DNA of 8,911 nt from Mxb001 sp051007175 (GTDB lineage: Bacteria > Actinomycetota > Actinomycetes > S36-B12). Numbering within the stretch: the stretch's first letter is position 1; every line of letters begins with the position of its first letter. The notes under the pieces were generated by a model that saw nothing but the letters and a program-made list of their open reading frames with translations, was not told the origin of the DNA and made no database searches. Of the stretch, positions 5,895 to 8,911 are shown piece after piece. The position numbers and the translations under genes are program-made. Where the stretch lies: positions 1 to 8,911 of the forward strand of contig JBPCSL010000191.1 of the NCBI GenBank assembly GCA_051007175.1, in the 5' to 3' direction.

Positions 5895-5907
5895 CAGGAG
5901 CTGACAG
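5891..5907 (+). repeat. Short direct repeat spanning the stop codon
   Basis: CTGACAG-GAG-CTGACAG overlaps the TGA (5892-5894) of the repeat protein and lies in the 43 bases before the end of the convergent methyltransferase 2 gene. I see no convincing terminator hairpin with a T-run in this gap. Confidence 0.4.
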
Positions 5908-5937
5908 TTCAAGCCGTGGCGTGCCTGCCGGCGTCGC

Positions 5938-6954
5938 TCAGCCGGTCTTGCGGAAGACCAGCCACCTCATGTCAATCGGGGAGTCCTCACGCTCGACGTC
6001 GAAGACGTCCTGGCCGCTCACCCACCTCTCGTACCAGCCCGTGGGCGGCCACGCCCCCGTCGGCAGGTGGGCCTGCTCGTAGTCGTGGACGGACGTGTCG
6101 GACTCCCATTCAAGGGGAAGCCCTGCGACGGCGCCCTCGAGTTCCGGGCGCGTGACGATCGAGGTGTAGCACTGCTGGCCCAGTTCGAGTGCCGCAGCAT
6201 CGGGCACGTACGAGCCGCGAGGCAGGAAGACATTCATCACGAAGCGTCCCCCGGGGGCCAGGCAACGGCTGGCGATCTCGAACGCCCGACGCAGTTGATC
6301 GACGGTGCGGAAATCGGAGGCCACTTCGGAGAGGATCACGAGCGAGTAGTCGTCGCGGAGGTCATCGACGCCGTCGAAGAGATCCCGCTGGATGACCCGC
6401 ACGGGCAGAGATTCGCGGGCGGCATCGTCGCGAAGGCTCTCGGCGAAGGCGGGTGTCACCTCGACGGCGTCGACGGGGTGACCCCGTCGAGCCAGGGCCA
6501 GGGCGTTGCGACCCGTGCCTGCCCCCAGGTCGAGCACGCGCGCGAGAGCCGGATCCGCCACCTCGGTCGCGATCGCCCACACGCGTGCGTCTGGCTCGCT
6601 CCCGAAGAGGGGTGGTTCGCGGGTGGCGACCCAGGAGTCGTACGCCGCATCCACGCTCGACCATTGAGCGCGCACGTGATAGTTCACCCGCAGCCCTGCG
6701 GGCGAGTCGTAGGTGATGACGATCTCCGACCTCGACGTGGCCGCGAAGGCCTCCTCGAGCTGTGCCTTGAGAACGTCGCGGAGCTGATCGAGCTGGTCCT
6801 CGCTGAACGTCACCCCGATACCCCGGAAGACGCGGTCGCACAGGGCGACGTACTCCTCGAGCATGGCGGGGACGGCGGGCAGGGCCATGGTGCCCTGGAC
6901 GATGGCCCGCTGGTGGAGACGGCGCTCGAGTGCGGCCCTCAACGACTCATCCAT
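5938..6954 (-). CDS. Class I SAM-dependent methyltransferase with helical N-terminal domain (methyltransferase 2)
   Basis: 338 residues from ATG 6954. GAGGAGG (complement of 6961-6967) lies 6 bases upstream, so this start is preferred over the longer open frame that begins at 7146, whose extra 64 codons look like Arg/Ala-rich non-coding translation. Residues 1-135 form a mostly helical extension with SEIVITYDSPAGLRVNYHV at 76-94 and a REPPLFGSEPDARVW stretch at 112-126. The Rossmann core has motif I LDLGAGTGRNALALARRG at 141-158 and Glu165 at the end of strand 2, then SLVILSEVASDF. The C-terminal part contains AWPPTGWYERWVSGQDVF. The core resembles small-molecule methyltransferases of the TehB type, but the acceptor cannot be inferred. 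It shows no clear relatedness to methyltransferase 1 outside the fold motifs. It converges on the repeat protein gene and diverges from the surface protein gene, with 216 bases between starts. Confidence 0.93.
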   Translation of the reverse strand: MDESLRAALERRLHQRAIVQGTMALPAVPAMLEEYVALCDRVFRGIGVTFSEDQLDQLRDVLKAQLEEAFAATSRSEIVITYDSPAGLRVNYHVRAQWSSVDAAYDSWVATREPPLFGSEPDARVWAIATEVADPALARVLDLGAGTGRNALALARRGHPVDAVEVTPAFAESLRDDAARESLPVRVIQRDLFDGVDDLRDDYSLVILSEVASDFRTVDQLRRAFEIASRCLAPGGRFVMNVFLPRGSYVPDAAALELGQQCYTSIVTRPELEGAVAGLPLEWESDTSVHDYEQAHLPTGAWPPTGWYERWVSGQDVFDVEREDSPIDMRWLVFRKTG

Positions 6955-6960
6955 CCTGAA

Positions 6961-6967
6961 CCTCCTC
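6961..6967 (-). promoter_or_regulatory. Ribosome binding site deciding the start of methyltransferase 2
   Basis: On the minus strand this reads GAGGAGG, 6 bases before the ATG at 6954. It is the same sequence and spacing as before the repeat protein gene, and it supports the shorter 338-residue protein. Confidence 0.85.
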
Positions 6968-7158
6968 TCCGGCGTTCGGGGAAACCTAGCCGTCGGCTCC
7001 CGTCGCTGCGTGGCCGCGTGCCCCAGCACGAGGCGGGACCCTGACCGGTCGGCACGCCGGGCAGCGGCTCCTGCCCTCGTCAATGACCGTCCGCGCGGGG
7101 CGCGCGCCCTCGAACCTTTCCTAGCGTCAAAGCGATCGATCGACATGCTTCCGCTATC

Positions 7159-7165
7159 GGAGAGG
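7159..7165 (+). promoter_or_regulatory. Ribosome binding site of the surface protein gene
   Basis: GGAGAGG lies 5 bases before ATG 7171. The preceding divergent gap (6955-7158) includes a perfect palindrome CGATCGATCG at 7133-7142 and a GC hairpin at 7092-7106. I could not place a confident promoter. Confidence 0.75.
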
Positions 7166-7170
7166 TCTCC

Positions 7171-8911
7171 ATGCTTGAGTCATCCGCTTCGCGCCGCCCT
7201 GTCTCCCGTCTTCTCGCCGCTGTGTCGGCCATGGCCGTCGTCGGTGCCTTGGTCTCCGTGTCCACCGGCTCCGCGCAGGCGGCCAAGGCGCCCACGGCTG
7301 CCGCGCCCGAGGGAGTGAGCTTCACCCTCGAAGGCTGTCGCAACGACGGCACCATCACGCTGCCCATCGGCGGCCAGTACATCTGCCCCGACGGGGTCTA
7401 CACCTCGGGCAACCTCGGCAAGGGATGGGCCGAACTGGACCTCGTGCCCTACCGGCTGACATCGAAGGCAGGCACCTCCGCGCCGACCTCGCAGGATTTC
7501 TCGATCGCGTATGCCGTCGACAAGGAGGACGCCGGCAAGCCCGGCTACGACGTCCTCTCGGCGGGCGTCCTCAACACCGCCCTCTCCGACGCCTCGTGCA
7601 CTCCCGGGACTGCGGGAGCCGAATCGACGATGGCCCCGGGCATCGGCGGCATTTCGACGACCCTCTACCGCTCCTTCACGGTCACTCAGGCGAGAAACAC
7701 CACCTGCATCTATGACTTCTATGCCCGCCTCGCCCTGGGCTCGCATCTCTTCCCCGGGTCGTCCCTGCACGCCAATCTCGGGCTGATCTCCGACGGCAAG
7801 GTCGACACCGGAGGCATCGGCGCGAAGGACGTCTCAATCCCGGTCAGGGAGATCGAGCCCCAGGCCATCAACAAGGACATGTCGGCGGTCCGCGGCAGCG
7901 ATCACATCTGGAATGTCACCAAGCAGGCCACTCCGTCGTCGGTGAACCTCGGAAACACGTGCGAGGTCAGTGGCGACTACGCTTCGGCCTCCATCGACGA
8001 GACCATCACCTGGACCAAGAGTTCCGCCATCCCGGGTGCCGCGATGATCACGACCAACATCTACGCCACGAATCCGTCGGCGCGCACGATCCAGGTCTCG
8101 GTGAGCGACAAGATCTACGCGGGGGCCACCTCGACGGGCACCCCTCTCGAGACGAAGAGCTTCGACCCGGTCAATGTGCCGGCGAAGACCACGAGCCTTC
8201 TCGTGGGCACGCACACCTACACGTGGATGAACCCCACGGACACCACGGTCAATGACGTGGCCACGGCGACCTACACCGACGTGGTGACGGGGATCCCGAT
8301 CCCGGGGACCACGACGGCCTCGGCAAGTGCCACCGTCCAGAACACAGGACCTGCCACCAATGCCTCAGCGGTCATCGATGACACCGAGACCCTCACGGGC
8401 GCCGGGCTGCAGTTCTCGGTGGACTCCGTGGCGGGTGCGACAGGCTCCTTCACCGGCTACATCCTCGGCACCGCGACGGCGTCGCCGGTGAGGTGGACGT
8501 CGGCGAGCCAGTCCGATAGCGGCTCGGTGACCTTCCGCAAGACGATCTACGCGGCCAAAGGGACTATCCAGCCGAACGGCGTACTGGGAGATGTCGCGCG
8601 AGCCACGGGGTCGGATGGCTACGCCTCGGCCGACGCGACGGCCTCCGTTGACATTGCCGTGGACACCCTGGCGATCCTCGGCATCGACAAGACCATCCCA
8701 GCGGGGGTGATCACGAAGGGCAGTGAGTCCGCGACCTTCGCCTTCGACGTCGTCAAGGCCGACGACACGGTCGCGTCTCCGCAGGTCAATTTCAACTCCG
8801 GCGAGACTAGCCAGTCGACGTCTGCCACGGGACTCGTCCCCGGCATCTACACGGTGTCGGAGCGCACCGCGACGAACTGGGAGCCGGTGGCGTCGAAGCA
8901 GGTCGACCTCT
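7171..8911 (+). CDS. Large secreted surface protein with Ig-like and SpaA/Cna-B-like domains (3' end outside window)
   Basis: The frame is open for 580 codons and runs off the window. Residues 1-37 are a signal peptide (RRPVSRLL, a hydrophobic core, cut after AQA). A beta-rich N-terminal domain (about 45-220) has cysteines at 56, 72, 143 and 179 that could pair. From about 228 (INKDMSAVRGSDHIWNVTK), beta-sandwich-type Thr/Val/Asn-rich segments follow, with Cys264 and aromatic-strand patterns as in DUF11/Ig-like repeats of Gram-positive surface proteins. Residues about 505-580 look like the start of a SpaA/Cna-B prealbumin-like domain, with the characteristic ATGLVPGIYTVSE at 552-564. Such proteins are usually adhesins or pilin-like proteins anchored by a C-terminal LPXTG-type signal, which would lie beyond the window. 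It diverges from methyltransferase 2 and may or may not be functionally linked to the repeat protein. Confidence 0.9.
   Translation, partial: MLESSASRRPVSRLLAAVSAMAVVGALVSVSTGSAQAAKAPTAAAPEGVSFTLEGCRNDGTITLPIGGQYICPDGVYTSGNLGKGWAELDLVPYRLTSKAGTSAPTSQDFSIAYAVDKEDAGKPGYDVLSAGVLNTALSDASCTPGTAGAESTMAPGIGGISTTLYRSFTVTQARNTTCIYDFYARLALGSHLFPGSSLHANLGLISDGKVDTGGIGAKDVSIPVREIEPQAINKDMSAVRGSDHIWNVTKQATPSSVNLGNTCEVSGDYASASIDETITWTKSSAIPGAAMITTNIYATNPSARTIQVSVSDKIYAGATSTGTPLETKSFDPVNVPAKTTSLLVGTHTYTWMNPTDTTVNDVATATYTDVVTGIPIPGTTTASASATVQNTGPATNASAVIDDTETLTGAGLQFSVDSVAGATGSFTGYILGTATASPVRWTSASQSDSGSVTFRKTIYAAKGTIQPNGVLGDVARATGSDGYASADATASVDIAVDTLAILGIDKTIPAGVITKGSESATFAFDVVKADDTVASPQVNFNSGETSQSTSATGLVPGIYTVSERTATNWEPVASKQVDL

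Noticed and set aside
4888..5904. Alanine/methionine-rich plus-strand frame of 338 codons
   Set aside because: It is a frame-shifted reading of the GGN repeats with no independent start signal.
6067..7044. 325-codon plus-strand frame opposite methyltransferase 2
   Set aside because: High-GC antisense shadow of a gene with clear motifs and a ribosome binding site.
6955..7146. 64-codon N-terminal extension of methyltransferase 2
   Set aside because: The extension is Arg/Ala-rich without structure, and a strong ribosome binding site precedes ATG 6954.

Overview
The base composition is high G+C. Codons end mostly in G or C, starts are preceded by GAGGAGG-type ribosome binding sites, and two proteins carry Actinobacteria-style Ala-rich signal peptides. 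Together these point to a high-GC actinomycete. A glycine-asparagine repeat protein resembles the PGRS part of mycobacterial PE_PGRS proteins, but it has an ordinary Sec signal peptide instead of a PE domain, so a non-mycobacterial actinomycete is more likely. All assignments come from reading the sequence; no database was searched.

Left part (1 to about 3365) is a patchwork. It opens with the first 28 codons of a minus-strand gene that may be a SulP-type anion transporter. Next comes a weakly coding stretch, then a probably truncated TetR-like regulator. The one solid gene here is a 504-residue phospholipase C/acid phosphatase-type phosphoesterase (1095-2609) with no signal peptide. A chain of broken pieces follows it: a SulP N-terminal fragment, the 3' half of a Met-type (CAT) tRNA, an IS481-type transposase start with in-frame stops, and a second, shorter copy of the tRNA 3' end. 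This looks like an old integration or recombination scar.

Right part (3366-8911) is compact and intact. It holds methyltransferase 1 (minus), a secreted GGN-repeat protein (plus), methyltransferase 2 (minus) and the first 580 codons of a large secreted surface protein with SpaA/Cna-B-like features (plus). Methyltransferase 1 and the repeat protein diverge with 42 bases between their start codons. The repeat protein and methyltransferase 2 converge with 43 bases between their ends.

The most interesting idea is that the two unrelated methyltransferases and the Asn/Gly repeat protein form one functional cassette, perhaps modifying the repeat protein before export, next to a cell-surface adhesin-like gene. 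That link is inferred from position only. Methyltransferase 1 also has a C-terminal segment resembling a PqqD-type small winged-helix domain, which would suit peptide binding.
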